Shown one piece after another: positions 51,264 through 60,511 of a stretch of DNA of 64,000 nucleotides. This stretch comes from Pleomorphomonas sp. NRK KF1 (GTDB lineage: Bacteria; Pseudomonadota; Alphaproteobacteria; Rhizobiales; Pleomorphomonadaceae): contig NZ_JAMDLH010000001.1 of NCBI RefSeq assembly GCF_023721755.1, positions 744,001 through 808,000 on the forward strand, written 5' to 3'. The first letter of the stretch is position 1; the number at the start of each line of letters is the position of its first letter. The notes below the pieces were generated by a model that made no database searches, was not told the DNA's origin, and was given only the letters and a program-made list of their open reading frames with translations. The position numbers were made by a program, and so were the translations under genes.

Positions 51264-52211
51264 TTACTTCCGGCCGAGGCCGGTGCTACGGACGTTGTCG
51301 AGCAGCACGGCGAGGAGCAGGATCAGGCCGCGCACCAGATACTGGTAGAAGGCCTGGATGTTGAGCAGGTTCATGGCGTTCTCGGCGATGCCGAGGATCA
51401 GCACGCCGACGATGACGCCGGTCATCGCCGCCCGCCCGCCGGCCAGCGACACGCCACCGAGCACGCAGGCCGAAATGGCCGAAAGCTCGAGGCCGGTCGC
51501 CGCGTTGGGTTGGCCGGAGGTGATGCGCGACGCCAGAAGGATGCCCGCGACGGCGCAGACGAGTCCCTGGATGGTGAAGATCCAGATGCGCATGCCGTCG
51601 ACGTTGACGCCGGCAAGACGCGACGCTTCGGGATTGCCGCCGATGGCCAGCGTGTTGCGGCCGAAAACGGACCGGTTCAGGACGAAACCGAACACGCAGA
51701 ACAGGGCGACCATGATCCAGATCGGCGTCGGAATGCCGATAAAGCGCGACAGGGCCAACTGATAGAAGCCGGGATCGTTGATACCCACGGCGCGGCCGTC
51801 GGAGGAGATCAGCGCGAGGCCGCGCACGATCTGCATGGTGGCCAGCGTGGTGATCAGCGCGTTGATCTTCAGCTTGGCGATGATGGCGCCATTGACGAAG
51901 CCGACGAAGGTGCCGCAGGCAAGCGCCGCGATCAGGCCGATGACGATCGAGCCGGAGGCGTTCGACGCCATGACCGCCACCATGCCTGTGAAGGCGACGA
52001 TCGAACCGACGGAAAGGTCGAAATCGCGCGAGGCGAGACAGAACATCATCGTGCAGGAAACGATGCCGATCGTGACCACCGACTGGAACAGGCCCAGCAT
52101 GTTGCGTTCGGTGAGGAAACTCGGCACGAAAACCGAGACGACCGCGAAGGCGATAACGAAGATGACGAGGAGGCCCTGCTCACCCAGCAGGAGACGTTTC
52201 AGGAAGGCCAT
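51264..52211 (-). CDS. araH: L-arabinose ABC transporter permease AraH
   Basis: A 315-residue permease of the ribose/arabinose group with eight to ten hydrophobic helices. Features are LFQSVVTIGIVSCTMMFCLA, SRDFDLSVGSIVAFTGMVAV, the NPEASRLAGVNVDGMRIWIF loop, and ISACVLGGVSLAGGRAAMTG. The start codon overlaps the stop of araG by one base. Assignment to arabinose comes from the binding protein AraF two genes upstream; the permease alone would only be called ribose-type. Confidence 0.92.
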   Translation of the reverse strand: MAFLKRLLLGEQGLLVIFVIAFAVVSVFVPSFLTERNMLGLFQSVVTIGIVSCTMMFCLASRDFDLSVGSIVAFTGMVAVMASNASGSIVIGLIAALACGTFVGFVNGAIIAKLKINALITTLATMQIVRGLALISSDGRAVGINDPGFYQLALSRFIGIPTPIWIMVALFCVFGFVLNRSVFGRNTLAIGGNPEASRLAGVNVDGMRIWIFTIQGLVCAVAGILLASRITSGQPNAATGLELSAISACVLGGVSLAGGRAAMTGVIVGVLILGIAENAMNLLNIQAFYQYLVRGLILLLAVLLDNVRSTGLGRK

Positions 52212-53731
52212 CACGATGCTTTCTTGTTCGGCTCGCCAGCCGTCCGGTCCGGCAGGGCCGAGGCGAGAATGGCGTGTTCGTTGAATTCGGCGCGTTCGTA
52301 GCGGGCGGCGATCCGCCCTTCGCACATGACGATGACGCGATCTGAAATGCCCATCACCTCCGGCAGCTCGCTGGAGACGACGACGATGGCCAGCCCTTTT
52401 TCCGCCAAGTGGTAGAGCAACTCGTAGATCTCGGCCTTGGCGCCGACGTCGATGCCGCGCGTCGGCTCGTCGACGATGAGCACCTTGACGCCGCTCTCGG
52501 CCAGCCACCGGGCAAGCAGCACTTTCTGCTGGTTGCCGCCCGAGAGGTTGACGATGTCCTGTTTGGCCGACGGCGTACGGATGCGAAGCTGCTTGATGAA
52601 GTCGGCCGCCGTGTCCGCCTCCCGTCTGAGGCTCAGGAGACCAAAGGGCGAGAAATGGCGGCGAGCGGAAATGACGATATTCTCCGCCACCGAAAGCCCC
52701 TGCACGATGCCGTCGAACTTCCGGTCCTCGGAACAGAGCACAAGGCCCTCACGGATGGACCGGCGCGGATTGGCGCCCGAGCTTTCCACGCCATCGATGC
52801 TCACCTTGCCGGAACGGCGGGGATCGGCGCCATAGACGAGGCGCATCAGCTCGGAACGACCGGAACCGACCAGCCCGAAAAAGCCGACGATCTCGCCGGC
52901 TCTCGCCTCGAAGTCGATGGGACGCGGCAACTTGGCCCCGGACATCACTTCAACCTTGAGACGGACCTCACCGGCAGGACGGCCCCGCCAGCCCCAGATG
53001 TCGGAGATCTCACGCCCAACCATCTCGGCAACCAGGCTCTCGCGCGTCACGTCAGCCATCGCAGGATGGTGGGCGGCGAGCTTGCCGTCGCGCAAGACGG
53101 TACAGCCATCGCAAAGGCGGAATATCTCGTCGAGACGGTGCGAGATGTAGATGATGACCTTGCCGGAGGCGCGCAGCTCGCCGATGAGCTGGAACAGCAC
53201 CTCGCTCTCCTGCGATGACAACGACGACGTCGGTTCATCCAGGGCAATGACGCGCGCATCCAGCATGATCGCCTTGGCGATCTCGATCATCTGTCGCTCG
53301 CCCAGCGACAATCTGGACACCTTGGTGTCGGCATCCACCGACAGGCCGATCTCCTTGAGACGACGGTTCACCTCGTCTTTCAGCGAGCGAAAATCAATGA
53401 CGCCCGCCCGGTTCGGAAACCGGCCAAGCCGGAGGTTTTCCGCCACGGTCAGCTCGGGCACCAGTTGCAGTTCCTGATGCACGACCACCACGCCGGCCGC
53501 GAAGGCGTCACGGGTAGAGCCGAAATGCTGCGCGACCCCGTCGACGGAAATCTCGCCGTCATCGGCCCCGGTATCGCCTGAGAGAATACGAATGAGTGTG
53601 GACTTGCCGGCGCCATTCTCGCCGATCAGCCCGTGAACGGAGCCTTTTCCCACCCCGAAGGAGACATCCGACAGCGCCTTGACGCCCGGATATGTCTTTG
53701 AAATGTGGGAGAAGCTAAGAAAGTCGGCCAT
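52211..53731 (-). CDS. araG: L-arabinose ABC transporter ATP-binding protein AraG
   Basis: A 506-residue double ATPase. The first half has Walker A GENGAGKST, signature LSLGERQMIEIAKA and Walker B VIALDEPTSSLSS; the second half has a degenerate Walker A (GLVGSGRSEL), signature LSGGNQQKVLLARW and Walker B VLIVDEPTRGIDVG. This asymmetry is normal for RbsA/AraG. ATG 53731 (MADFLSFSHI) is preceded by AAGG. It lies 78 bases after araF. Confidence 0.94.
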   Translation of the reverse strand: MADFLSFSHISKTYPGVKALSDVSFGVGKGSVHGLIGENGAGKSTLIRILSGDTGADDGEISVDGVAQHFGSTRDAFAAGVVVVHQELQLVPELTVAENLRLGRFPNRAGVIDFRSLKDEVNRRLKEIGLSVDADTKVSRLSLGERQMIEIAKAIMLDARVIALDEPTSSLSSQESEVLFQLIGELRASGKVIIYISHRLDEIFRLCDGCTVLRDGKLAAHHPAMADVTRESLVAEMVGREISDIWGWRGRPAGEVRLKVEVMSGAKLPRPIDFEARAGEIVGFFGLVGSGRSELMRLVYGADPRRSGKVSIDGVESSGANPRRSIREGLVLCSEDRKFDGIVQGLSVAENIVISARRHFSPFGLLSLRREADTAADFIKQLRIRTPSAKQDIVNLSGGNQQKVLLARWLAESGVKVLIVDEPTRGIDVGAKAEIYELLYHLAEKGLAIVVVSSELPEVMGISDRVIVMCEGRIAARYERAEFNEHAILASALPDRTAGEPNKKAS

Positions 53732-53809
53732 GTTCTCGCGCCTTGCTCGGGAGCCGGCGACGGAAGATCGCCAGCTCCATGTCATGTCAGCGGCCCAGCA
53801 GGTCCGGCC

Positions 53810-54796
53810 TTACTCGATGCCAAGGCTCTTGCGGACATCCTGATAGGTGTCGCGCAGAGCCAGCTCACCGGCGGTCAGCGTCACGGCCGGCGGCTCCTTG
53901 TCGTTGGCGATCCACTCATACATGTTGAGCGCGGTCTCGTAGCCGTGGCGCTTCGGCGAGATGATGACAGTGCCGAAGAAACCGGTGGCGGAAGGTTTCT
54001 TGAACTCGTTGATCGCCGAGTCCGCACCACCGATGCCGACACCGATGAAGTTGTCGGGCGTGATGCCGACGGTCTCGGAGGCGCGGACGGCGCCGAGCAC
54101 GGCTTCGTCGTTGAGACCGAAGGCAACCCAGTGCTTGACGTCGGCATGCTTGTTGAGCACCACCGTGGCAGCGTTGAGGGCCGCTTCGGTGTCGGTCTTG
54201 GCCTGCGGGGCGTCGAAGATGTTGGCCTCGGGGAAGCCAGCCGCCTTCAGCGAGGAGATGGCGCCTTCGACACGGTCGACGGCGGTCGGCAACTGGTCGT
54301 AGGAGACGCGGATCGCGCCGACGCTCGCCATGTCCCACCCGCGCTTCTTGATCTCGTCGGCGATGGCGGTGCCGACGGCCTCGCCAATCTTCAGCGCCGA
54401 GATGCCCATGTGGGGCACGCTCTCGATCGGCGAGCCATCGGCATTCACCAGACGGTCGTCGACGGTCATCATCTTGAGGCCGTTGGCCTCGGCCTTGGCG
54501 ACAATGCCCGGCCCGAGCTTGACGTCCGGCGTGCAGATGATGAAGCCCTGTGCGCCCTGGGCGCCAAGGTTGTCGATCGCCGACTGAACCTTCTCTCCAT
54601 CCTCGGCGCCGATCTTCACCAGGGTGAAGCCCTTCTCCTTGGCGGCGACGTCGGCGAACTTCCACTCATCCTGGAACCAGGGTTCCTCCGGCTGCTTGAC
54701 CACGAAGCCGATCTTGATGTCGGCGGCGTGCGCCGCAACGGTCAGCGCCCCGACGGCGATGCCGACGGCGGCGATGCTCTTCAGAATACGAAGCAT
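53810..54796 (-). CDS. araF: L-arabinose-binding periplasmic protein AraF
   Basis: A 328-residue periplasmic binding protein with a Sec signal (cleavage after VAAHA). The start of the mature protein, IKIGFVVKQPEEPWFQDEWK followed by FADVAAKEKGF, is almost the same as E. coli AraF. It continues with GFIICTPDVKLGPGIVAKAE, DDRLVN, VKHWVAFGLNDEAVLGAVRA and GIGGADSAINEF. GGAGG precedes the ATG at 54796. It heads the araFGH operon. No arabinose catabolic genes are in the window. Confidence 0.95.
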   Translation of the reverse strand: MLRILKSIAAVGIAVGALTVAAHAADIKIGFVVKQPEEPWFQDEWKFADVAAKEKGFTLVKIGAEDGEKVQSAIDNLGAQGAQGFIICTPDVKLGPGIVAKAEANGLKMMTVDDRLVNADGSPIESVPHMGISALKIGEAVGTAIADEIKKRGWDMASVGAIRVSYDQLPTAVDRVEGAISSLKAAGFPEANIFDAPQAKTDTEAALNAATVVLNKHADVKHWVAFGLNDEAVLGAVRASETVGITPDNFIGVGIGGADSAINEFKKPSATGFFGTVIISPKRHGYETALNMYEWIANDKEPPAVTLTAGELALRDTYQDVRKSLGIE

Positions 54797-55452
54797 GGCG
54801 TTTCCTCCATTTTCTCTTCAACGATCGCTCGCCAACGCGGCGCGCCTTTCGCTACTCCAATCGACTTTGCGGCGGAACCGGAAGAGCCCCATCATGGACG
54901 ATTCCGTGTTGCTGCTGTCGCAGATCATCCGGAGCCCTCCGCAACGGCGGCTTGTGTGGCTGCTTGACCAGAACGAGGAGCGGAACTGATCGGCAAAGAG
55001 ATCGAGGCCGGATTGGCCGTCGATTCCAGACGGGCCGGCCGATGCCTCCCCCGATATCCCCCACTTCCCCCGTCCTGTAGCCTGTCGGCAGCCACGCTTC
55101 CTCCCGGCGGCCATCCCACCGCCGGCTGAACCGGTCGCGCCGCGCCATTCGTCCGTTCAGTAAGGACGATCTTGCGCGGCGAAAAACAGCCTAGGTGGCG
55201 GATGTCCACGCGGGAATGGCTACATCCATGAATTCCATGGACGAAACTCTTAAGAGACCGACCACTTCGACCTTTGTTGGACAGCCCGGCGTGAACAAAG
55301 TGGAAGACACAGCCAAAGAACGCTCGAGGCAACGGCGAAGCATAGGTCATACGCATTTACCCCGAAGGCATCCCGGCCGCTCGATCGTTGACCCGATCGC
55401 GGGTGCCGCATACCTTTCACCGTCGCAGAACCCGCCACGTGGAGTGCTCATC
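54797..55452. other. 656-base intergenic region upstream of araF
   Basis: It must hold the araF promoter on the minus strand. The sequence is GC-rich, and no convincing gene is present on either strand; the open frames that cross it have proline- and arginine-rich, non-protein-like composition. A 10-bp palindrome CTCTTAAGAG occurs at 55247-55256. I see no clear arabinose-regulator site or RNA gene. Confidence 0.55.
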
Positions 55453-55626
55453 TTGACCGACCAGGCAACCGTGACCGTTGGCGTCATCGCCAAGGAAATC
55501 GGCGTGTCCGACGCCAAGGTAAAGAAGGCGATCGAGACGCTGAAGATCGAGCCGGTCGGCAAGCGCGGCGTATGCAAGCTCTATGCGGCCGATGCGATCG
55601 ATGCCATCAGGACGTCGCTCTCCTGA
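55453..55626 (+). CDS. Small helix-turn-helix DNA-binding protein of unknown role
   Basis: A 57-residue product if started at TTG 55453, which has GGAG eight bases upstream (an in-frame GTG at 55444 is possible). The sequence VTVGVIAKEIGVSDAKVKKA followed by IETLKIEPVGKRGVCKLYAA is a clean winged-helix or MerR-like HTH. The longer frame upstream has no ribosome site and looks non-coding. It may be a small transcription regulator; no partner domain is present. Confidence 0.6.
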   Translation: MTDQATVTVGVIAKEIGVSDAKVKKAIETLKIEPVGKRGVCKLYAADAIDAIRTSLS

Positions 55627-55748
55627 AGCTGGCACCCCATCGCGGACCGGTTTCTCCGCCGGCATGCGACCGGGCGGTGCGATTTACGTCGCGGTGATCC
55701 CACTGTTTTCCGGCTGCTTCTGAACCCGAAGCGGCGATAGTCGTTGCG

Positions 55749-55763
55749 GAACACACACGGAAC
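55749..55763 (-). promoter_or_regulatory. LexA SOS box 1 at the lexA promoter
   Basis: GAAC-N7-GAAC on the plus strand, which reads GTTC-N7-GTTC on the other strand, is the alphaproteobacterial LexA site. It lies 71 bases upstream of the lexA ATG, so it should mediate autorepression. Confidence 0.8.
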
Positions 55764-55774
55764 ATGTTAACTCT

Positions 55775-55789
55775 GTTCGTGATTTGTAC
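55775..55789 (+). promoter_or_regulatory. Imperfect LexA SOS box 2 at the lexA promoter
   Basis: GTTC-N7-GTAC, one base from the GTTC-N7-GTTC consensus, starts 12 bases downstream of box 1 and points the opposite way. Two sites would tighten autorepression. Confidence 0.5.
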
Positions 55790-55833
55790 CGATTCGCGTT
55801 TCGGTGCGCCGGCCGACCAGCGGGGACCAGACG

Positions 55834-56547
55834 ATGCTCACGCGCAAACAGCTCGAACTCCTGATGTTCATTCATGAACGCCTGAAGGAGTCCGGCGTTC
55901 CGCCGTCTTTTGACGAGATGAAGGATGCGCTCGACCTCAAGTCGAAGTCCGGCATTCATCGTCTCATTACCGCGCTTGAAGAGCGCGGTTTCATTCGCCG
56001 GCTTCCCAACCGGGCGCGGGCGCTGGAAGTCATCAAGCTGCCGGAGACCATGCAGCCGGGCATTGGCCGGACGCGCAAGGGGTTCGCGCCATCGGTGATC
56101 GAGGGCGATGCCGGCCGCAAGGCGGCGCCCGCCAGCGTCTCCACGCCTTCGCTCGACAGTCGCGACACGGTGCCGGTGCCGGTCATGGGGCGCATCGCCG
56201 CCGGCGTGCCGATCGCCGCCATCCAGAACCAGTCGCATATCTTGCATGTCCCGATCGATCTCGTTGCAGGCGGCGAGCATTACGCCCTCGAAGTGCGGGG
56301 GGACTCGATGATCGAGGCCGGCATTCTCGACGGCGACACCGTCGTCATCAAGAAGTCCGACACGGCCGACTCCGGCGACATCATCGTGGCGTTGGTGGAC
56401 GACGAGGAAGCGACGCTGAAGCGGCTTCGGCGCAAGGGCGCCTCCGTCGCGCTCGAAGCTGCCAACCCGGCCTATGAAACCCGCATTTTCGGACCCGATC
56501 GGGTTCGAATCCAGGGCCGTCTCGTGGCTCTGATGCGCCGGTACTGA
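55834..56547 (+). CDS. lexA: LexA, SOS-response repressor
   Basis: LexA represses DNA-damage genes until RecA triggers its self-cleavage. The 237-residue protein has the N-terminal winged HTH ([20 protein letters not shown] then [20 protein letters not shown]), the Ala-Gly cleavage site in [13 protein letters not shown], the catalytic Ser in [15 protein letters not shown] and the catalytic Lys in [11 protein letters not shown]. It is longer than E. coli LexA because of the Ala/Pro linker common in rhizobia. GGGGA precedes the ATG at 55834. SOS boxes lie upstream. Confidence 0.97.
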   Translation: MLTRKQLELLMFIHERLKESGVPPSFDEMKDALDLKSKSGIHRLITALEERGFIRRLPNRARALEVIKLPETMQPGIGRTRKGFAPSVIEGDAGRKAAPASVSTPSLDSRDTVPVPVMGRIAAGVPIAAIQNQSHILHVPIDLVAGGEHYALEVRGDSMIEAGILDGDTVVIKKSDTADSGDIIVALVDDEEATLKRLRRKGASVALEAANPAYETRIFGPDRVRIQGRLVALMRRY

Positions 56548-56572
56548 TCGTCGTCGGCATTGAACCGGCAAT

Positions 56573-56596
56573 GGGGCGCTCTACGGCGCCCCTTTT
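56573..56596 (+). terminator. Rho-independent terminator of lexA
   Basis: GGGGCGC at 56573-56579 pairs with GCGCCCC at 56586-56592 around a 6-base loop and is followed by TTTT. It lies 26 bases after the lexA stop, before the convergent queA. Confidence 0.85.
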
Positions 56597-56627
56597 CGTT
56601 ATGTCGTCGTCGAGAGTGCGGCCCGAC

Positions 56628-57716
56628 TTATCTTACCAGCCGGCTTTCCGGCGAGGGATGGAGCAGCGACGTGTCGCCGTAGGAATAGAAGCGGTAGCCG
56701 CTGGCGATCGCATGGGCGTAGGCGGCACGCATGGTGTCGAGGCCGGAGAAGGCCGATACCAGCATGAACAGCGTCGATCTCGGCAGATGAAAGTTGGTCA
56801 TCAGCAGATCGACGGCACGGAAGCGGTAGCCTGGCGTGATGAAGATGTCCGTCGCACCCGCAAACGGTCGGATAAGGCCGTCCTCGTCGGCGGCGCTTTC
56901 CAGAAGCCGCAGCGACGTCGTACCGACGGCCACCACCCTGCCCCCTCCTGCACGAACGGCATTGAGCGCATCGGCCGTTTCCTCCGAGACGTGACCGATC
57001 TCGGAATGCATCTTGTGGTCTTCGGTGTCGTCCACCTTCATGGGCAGAAACGTGCCGGCCCCCACGTGCAGCGTCACGAAATGGCGGCCGATGCCGCGCA
57101 CTTCCAGCCGGTCGAAGAGATCCGGCGTGAAGTGGAGTCCGGCAGTCGGCGCGGCAACAGCACCGCTCTCGCGGGCATAAACCGTCTGATAGTCGGCCCG
57201 ATCGCGCTCATCCTCGGCTCGCTTGGCTGCGATATAAGGCGGAAGGGGGATGTGGCCGACCGTCACCAACGCCAGATCCAGATCCGGGCCGGCACGATCG
57301 AAGGCCAGAGTAACCTCTCCGTCATCGCCCTTCTCCGCAACGACGGCGCCCAGAGCGGGCGTGCTTGGGTCGGCGCCGGAAAACACCACATGATCGCCAG
57401 CGCGCAGCTTGCGCGCGCCTTTCACGAAAGCGCGCCAGCGATCCGGCGCCTCGCGCATGTGTAACGTGGCGGAAAAGCGAACCGGCTCGGCGCCCTCGCG
57501 CTCGCGGCGGCCTTCGAGCTGGGCCGGAATGACCTTGGTGTCGTTGAACACCAGCGCGTCACCAGGCGATAGAAGCTCGGCAAGATCGCACGCGTGCCGA
57601 TCTTCGAATGGGGCGCTCGGCGTCACCACCAACAGGCGCGAGGCGTCACGCGGGACGGCCGGGCGCAGCGCAATCCTTTCGGGCGGCAGATCGAAATCGA
57701 AGGCTGAAACTTGCAT
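56628..57716 (-). CDS. queA: S-adenosylmethionine:tRNA ribosyltransferase-isomerase QueA
   Basis: QueA makes epoxyqueuosine in tRNA by adding a ribosyl group from SAM to the preQ1 base. The 362-residue protein matches the family: [78 protein letters not shown] and [17 protein letters not shown]. The ATG at 57716 (MQVSAFDF) follows CAGGGTC; longer frames are not conserved. The partner tgt is not in the window. Confidence 0.95.
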   Translation of the reverse strand: MQVSAFDFDLPPERIALRPAVPRDASRLLVVTPSAPFEDRHACDLAELLSPGDALVFNDTKVIPAQLEGRREREGAEPVRFSATLHMREAPDRWRAFVKGARKLRAGDHVVFSGADPSTPALGAVVAEKGDDGEVTLAFDRAGPDLDLALVTVGHIPLPPYIAAKRAEDERDRADYQTVYARESGAVAAPTAGLHFTPDLFDRLEVRGIGRHFVTLHVGAGTFLPMKVDDTEDHKMHSEIGHVSEETADALNAVRAGGGRVVAVGTTSLRLLESAADEDGLIRPFAGATDIFITPGYRFRAVDLLMTNFHLPRSTLFMLVSAFSGLDTMRAAYAHAIASGYRFYSYGDTSLLHPSPESRLVR

Positions 57717-57927
57717 GACCCTGCATAGGCATGGCCTCAGAGAAAGGCAACAGCCAGCGCGAGCGAGGGGGCCCGTTGCGAGTTCCCGCACAAGCTCTGC
57801 CACCCCTGCGCGCAAGGCCTAAAGGATATCCGCCTAAAAAACAGCACCATTGGGGAACTGCGACTAGCGCCCACGGGAGTCATCGGATAAACCGCGTGCC
57901 GAAAAGTCCAGAAAACAAGGACCGACC

Positions 57928-58569
57928 ATGCTCGAGTGGTTCCGCAAGCTCCTCCCGCACGAAGAGCAATTCTTCGATCTGTTCGCACAACACTCCGAAA
58001 CCGTCGTCAACGCCGCTCAGTCCCTCAACGCCCTTCTGTCGGGTGACGACCGCGATGCGCGCATCGCGGAAATCGTCGCCCTCGAAGACAAGGCCGACGG
58101 AATCACTCGTGAGGTGCTGCTTGCCGTTCGGCGGAGCTTCATCACGCCGTTCGACCGCAACGACATCAAGGACCTCATCCAGTCGATGGATGACACCATC
58201 GACACCATGCACCGCGTGGTGAAGACGATCCTGCTGTTCGAGCAGCGCGCCTTCGATCCCGGTATGCGCGACATGGGGCTCGACATCCTTCAGGCGTCAA
58301 AGCTGGTTTCCGAGGCCATCCCGCTCTTGAAGAGCGTCGGTTCCAACGCCCCTCGTCTGACAGCTCTGTCGGAAGAAGTCACCCGCGTCGAGGGCCACTC
58401 GGACCTCCTGCATGACAACGGCCTCAAGGATCTCTATCGGCGGCATGGCACGGGCAACGCCATGGGCTACATCATCGGCAGCAAAATCTATGGCGAGCTC
58501 GAGAAGGTACTCGACCGCTTCGAGGATGTCGCCAAGGAAATCAGCGGCATCGTGATCGAGAACGTCTGA
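57928..58569 (+). CDS. DUF47/PhoU-like protein, Pit accessory factor
   Basis: A 213-residue helical protein of the PhoU-like DUF47 family. It has LLPHEEQFFDLFAQHSETVV, the metal-binding pattern in VALEDKADGITREVLLAVRR, and FITPFDRNDIKDLIQSMDDT. It overlaps the Pit gene start by one base and is normally paired with Pit, where it is thought to modulate phosphate uptake. AAGGA precedes the ATG at 57928. Confidence 0.93.
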   Translation: MLEWFRKLLPHEEQFFDLFAQHSETVVNAAQSLNALLSGDDRDARIAEIVALEDKADGITREVLLAVRRSFITPFDRNDIKDLIQSMDDTIDTMHRVVKTILLFEQRAFDPGMRDMGLDILQASKLVSEAIPLLKSVGSNAPRLTALSEEVTRVEGHSDLLHDNGLKDLYRRHGTGNAMGYIIGSKIYGELEKVLDRFEDVAKEISGIVIENV

Positions 58570-59570
58570 TGGAGACGCTCGCCCTTCCGCTGCTGGTCGG
58601 CCTGATCGGCATCGCGCTGCTGTTCGACTTCCTCAACGGTCTGCACGATGCCGCCAACTCGATCGCCACCATCGTGTCGACGCGCGTGCTCAGGCCGCAG
58701 TACGCGGTGTTCTGGGCGGCCTTCTTCAACTTCATCGCCTTCCTGTTCTTCGGCCTTCACGTGGCGACGACGCTCGGCAAAGGCATCATCGATCCGTCCA
58801 TCGTCACGCCGCATGTGGTGTTCGCCGCCCTGATGGGAGCGATCACCTGGAACGTCATCACCTGGCTTGCCGGCATTCCCTCGTCGTCCTCGCATGCCCT
58901 GGTGGGCGGCCTAGTTGGCGCCGGTCTCGCCAAAACCGGCTTCAGCTCCATCGTCTGGGCCGGCCTGCTGAAGACGGCGGGCGCGATTTTCCTGTCGCCG
59001 GCCTTCGGCTTCTTCCTCGCGCTGATGCTGGTGCTCGCGGTGTCCTGGACCTTCGTCAAACGAACGCCCTTTGCAGTGGACAATACTTTCCGGCACCTGC
59101 AGTTCGTCTCGGCCTCGTTCTACTCGCTGGGCCACGGCGGCAACGACGCCCAGAAGACGATGGGCATCATCGCCGTGCTGCTTTACTCGCAGGGTTATCT
59201 GGGTGGTGAGTTCTACGTGCCGTTCTGGGTGGTAATCGCCTGTCAGTCGGCCATGGCGCTCGGCACCCTGATGGGCGGCTGGCGCATCGTCCACACCATG
59301 GGCTCGAAGATCACCCGGCTCAATCCGATGCAGGGCTTCTGCGCTGAAACCGGCGGCGCCATCACGCTGTTCATCGCCACGCACTTCGGCATTCCCGTGT
59401 CGACCACCCACACGATCACTGGCGCCATCGTCGGTGTCGGCGCGGCGCGGCGCGTGTCGGCCGTCCGCTGGGGAATCGCCGGCAACATCGTCATCGCTTG
59501 GATCATCACGATGCCGGCCGGCGCCGCCATCGCCGCCTGCTCCTACTGGCTGGTCAACCTGTTCGTCTGA
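58569..59570 (+). CDS. pit: Low-affinity inorganic phosphate transporter Pit
   Basis: A 333-residue inner-membrane carrier of the PiT family with about ten helices and the two inverted signature repeats: LFDFLNGLHDAANSIATIVS (GxNDxxN-like) and SLGHGGNDAQKTMGIIAVLL, plus IPSSSSHALVGGLVGAGLAK and IPVSTTHTITGAIVGVGAAR. It imports metal-phosphate complexes by proton symport. Its 3' end overlaps the convergent DUF817 gene by 28 bases. Confidence 0.95.
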   Translation: METLALPLLVGLIGIALLFDFLNGLHDAANSIATIVSTRVLRPQYAVFWAAFFNFIAFLFFGLHVATTLGKGIIDPSIVTPHVVFAALMGAITWNVITWLAGIPSSSSHALVGGLVGAGLAKTGFSSIVWAGLLKTAGAIFLSPAFGFFLALMLVLAVSWTFVKRTPFAVDNTFRHLQFVSASFYSLGHGGNDAQKTMGIIAVLLYSQGYLGGEFYVPFWVVIACQSAMALGTLMGGWRIVHTMGSKITRLNPMQGFCAETGGAITLFIATHFGIPVSTTHTITGAIVGVGAARRVSAVRWGIAGNIVIAWIITMPAGAAIAACSYWLVNLFV

Positions 59571-60460
59571 ATGACCTCATCATCCTCCGTCACCGGCTCG
59601 TCATCTGGCGGGCGGGGCGGCAGGACGAGCGTGACTAGGGTAAAGCTCACGAACAGCAACAGGTACCAAGACCCCATCTTTCCGAGGGAAACCAGGCGCC
59701 AGTCCGCTTGACCCGGATAGAGCCAGGTTCCGGTGAAAGTTCCGACGTTCTCGGCCACCCACATGAAAAAGCAGGTCAGCAGGGCCGCGACGACGAGCGG
59801 CATCCAGCGTGGCGTCTTGTCGACCGTGAAATAGATCCGCACGCGCCCGTACAGAACAACCGTCGCCGCGAACAGGAACCACCTGAAATCCTGAATGAAA
59901 TGGTGCCCGAAGAAGTTGGCGTAGATGGCCACGGACAGGGCAAAGGTCCAGTTGCGTCCAGGGAAGTTGGTGAAGCGCATGTCGAAAACGCGGATGGCGC
60001 GCGCCATGTAGCTACCGACGGAACCGTACATGAAGCCGGAGAACAGGGGCACGCCGGAGATCGCCATCACCGCGGGCTCCGGATAGCTCCATGAGCCCAT
60101 ATGAACCTTGAAGATTTCCATGGCCGTGCCGACCACGTGGTAGACGGCAATAACCTTCAGCTCTGAAAGGTTCTCAAGGCGAAACGCCAGCATGAGAACC
60201 TGAACCGTCAGCGCGAAGGCGAAGAGAAAGTCGTAGCGGTGAACAGGCCAATCCGCCGACCAGAGAAACTTGGTGGCAATGAGCGCCGAAAGCATCACGC
60301 CACCAAACAGGCACGACCATGCCTGCTTCAGACCGAACAGAAGGAACTCTGCGATCGGAACCGGCAGGCGCGACAGAAGACGTCGCAGGGCCAGGCGTAA
60401 CGGCTCCAGAAACGGGCCAGTGGCATGTTCCGGCTCGGGAAGAATGGCCGCCTCCCACAA
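59543..60460 (-). CDS. DUF817 integral membrane protein
   Basis: A 305-residue (or shorter) membrane protein with about eight helices and the DUF817 pattern: EFLLFGLKQAWSCLFGGVML, HRYDFLFAFALTVQVLMLAF, GTAMEIFKVHMGSWSYPEPA, FSGFMYGSVGSYMARAIRVF and FFGHHFIQDFRWFLFA. Function unknown. Start is uncertain: the TTG at 60460 lies in the T run of the upstream terminator with no ribosome site, whereas GGGAGG at 60451-60456 is five bases from an in-frame ATT at 60445. There is no ATG or GTG nearby in frame. Confidence 0.85.
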   Translation of the reverse strand: MWEAAILPEPEHATGPFLEPLRLALRRLLSRLPVPIAEFLLFGLKQAWSCLFGGVMLSALIATKFLWSADWPVHRYDFLFAFALTVQVLMLAFRLENLSELKVIAVYHVVGTAMEIFKVHMGSWSYPEPAVMAISGVPLFSGFMYGSVGSYMARAIRVFDMRFTNFPGRNWTFALSVAIYANFFGHHFIQDFRWFLFAATVVLYGRVRIYFTVDKTPRWMPLVVAALLTCFFMWVAENVGTFTGTWLYPGQADWRLVSLGKMGSWYLLLFVSFTLVTLVLPPRPPDDEPVTEDDEVIQTNRLTSQ

Positions 60461-60489
60461 AAACGCCGACGAAGAAACCTTCGTCGGCG
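60459..60489 (-). terminator. Rho-independent terminator of the cyclophilin operon
   Basis: CGCCGACGAA at 60464-60473 pairs perfectly with TTCGTCGGCG at 60480-60489 (10-bp stem, 6-base loop). On the minus strand it is followed by TTTTT (60463-60459). It lies 22 bases after ppiB and runs into the DUF817 leader. Confidence 0.9.
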
Positions 60490-60511
60490 CAAACTCAATC
60501 GAACGGAAACG

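Noticed and set aside
55195-55452. Longer N-terminus for the small HTH protein
   Set aside because: Arg/His/Pro-rich sequence unlike a folded protein and no ribosome site; the TTG at 55453 has one.
56502-56512. GGTTCGAATCC, a tRNA T-loop-like string
   Set aside because: It lies inside the conserved C-terminal coding part of lexA, and no acceptor stem or other tRNA arms surround it.
57720-57927. RNA gene in the gap between queA and the PhoU-like gene
   Set aside because: The sequence is GC-rich with some pairing but shows no tRNA features or known RNA signature.
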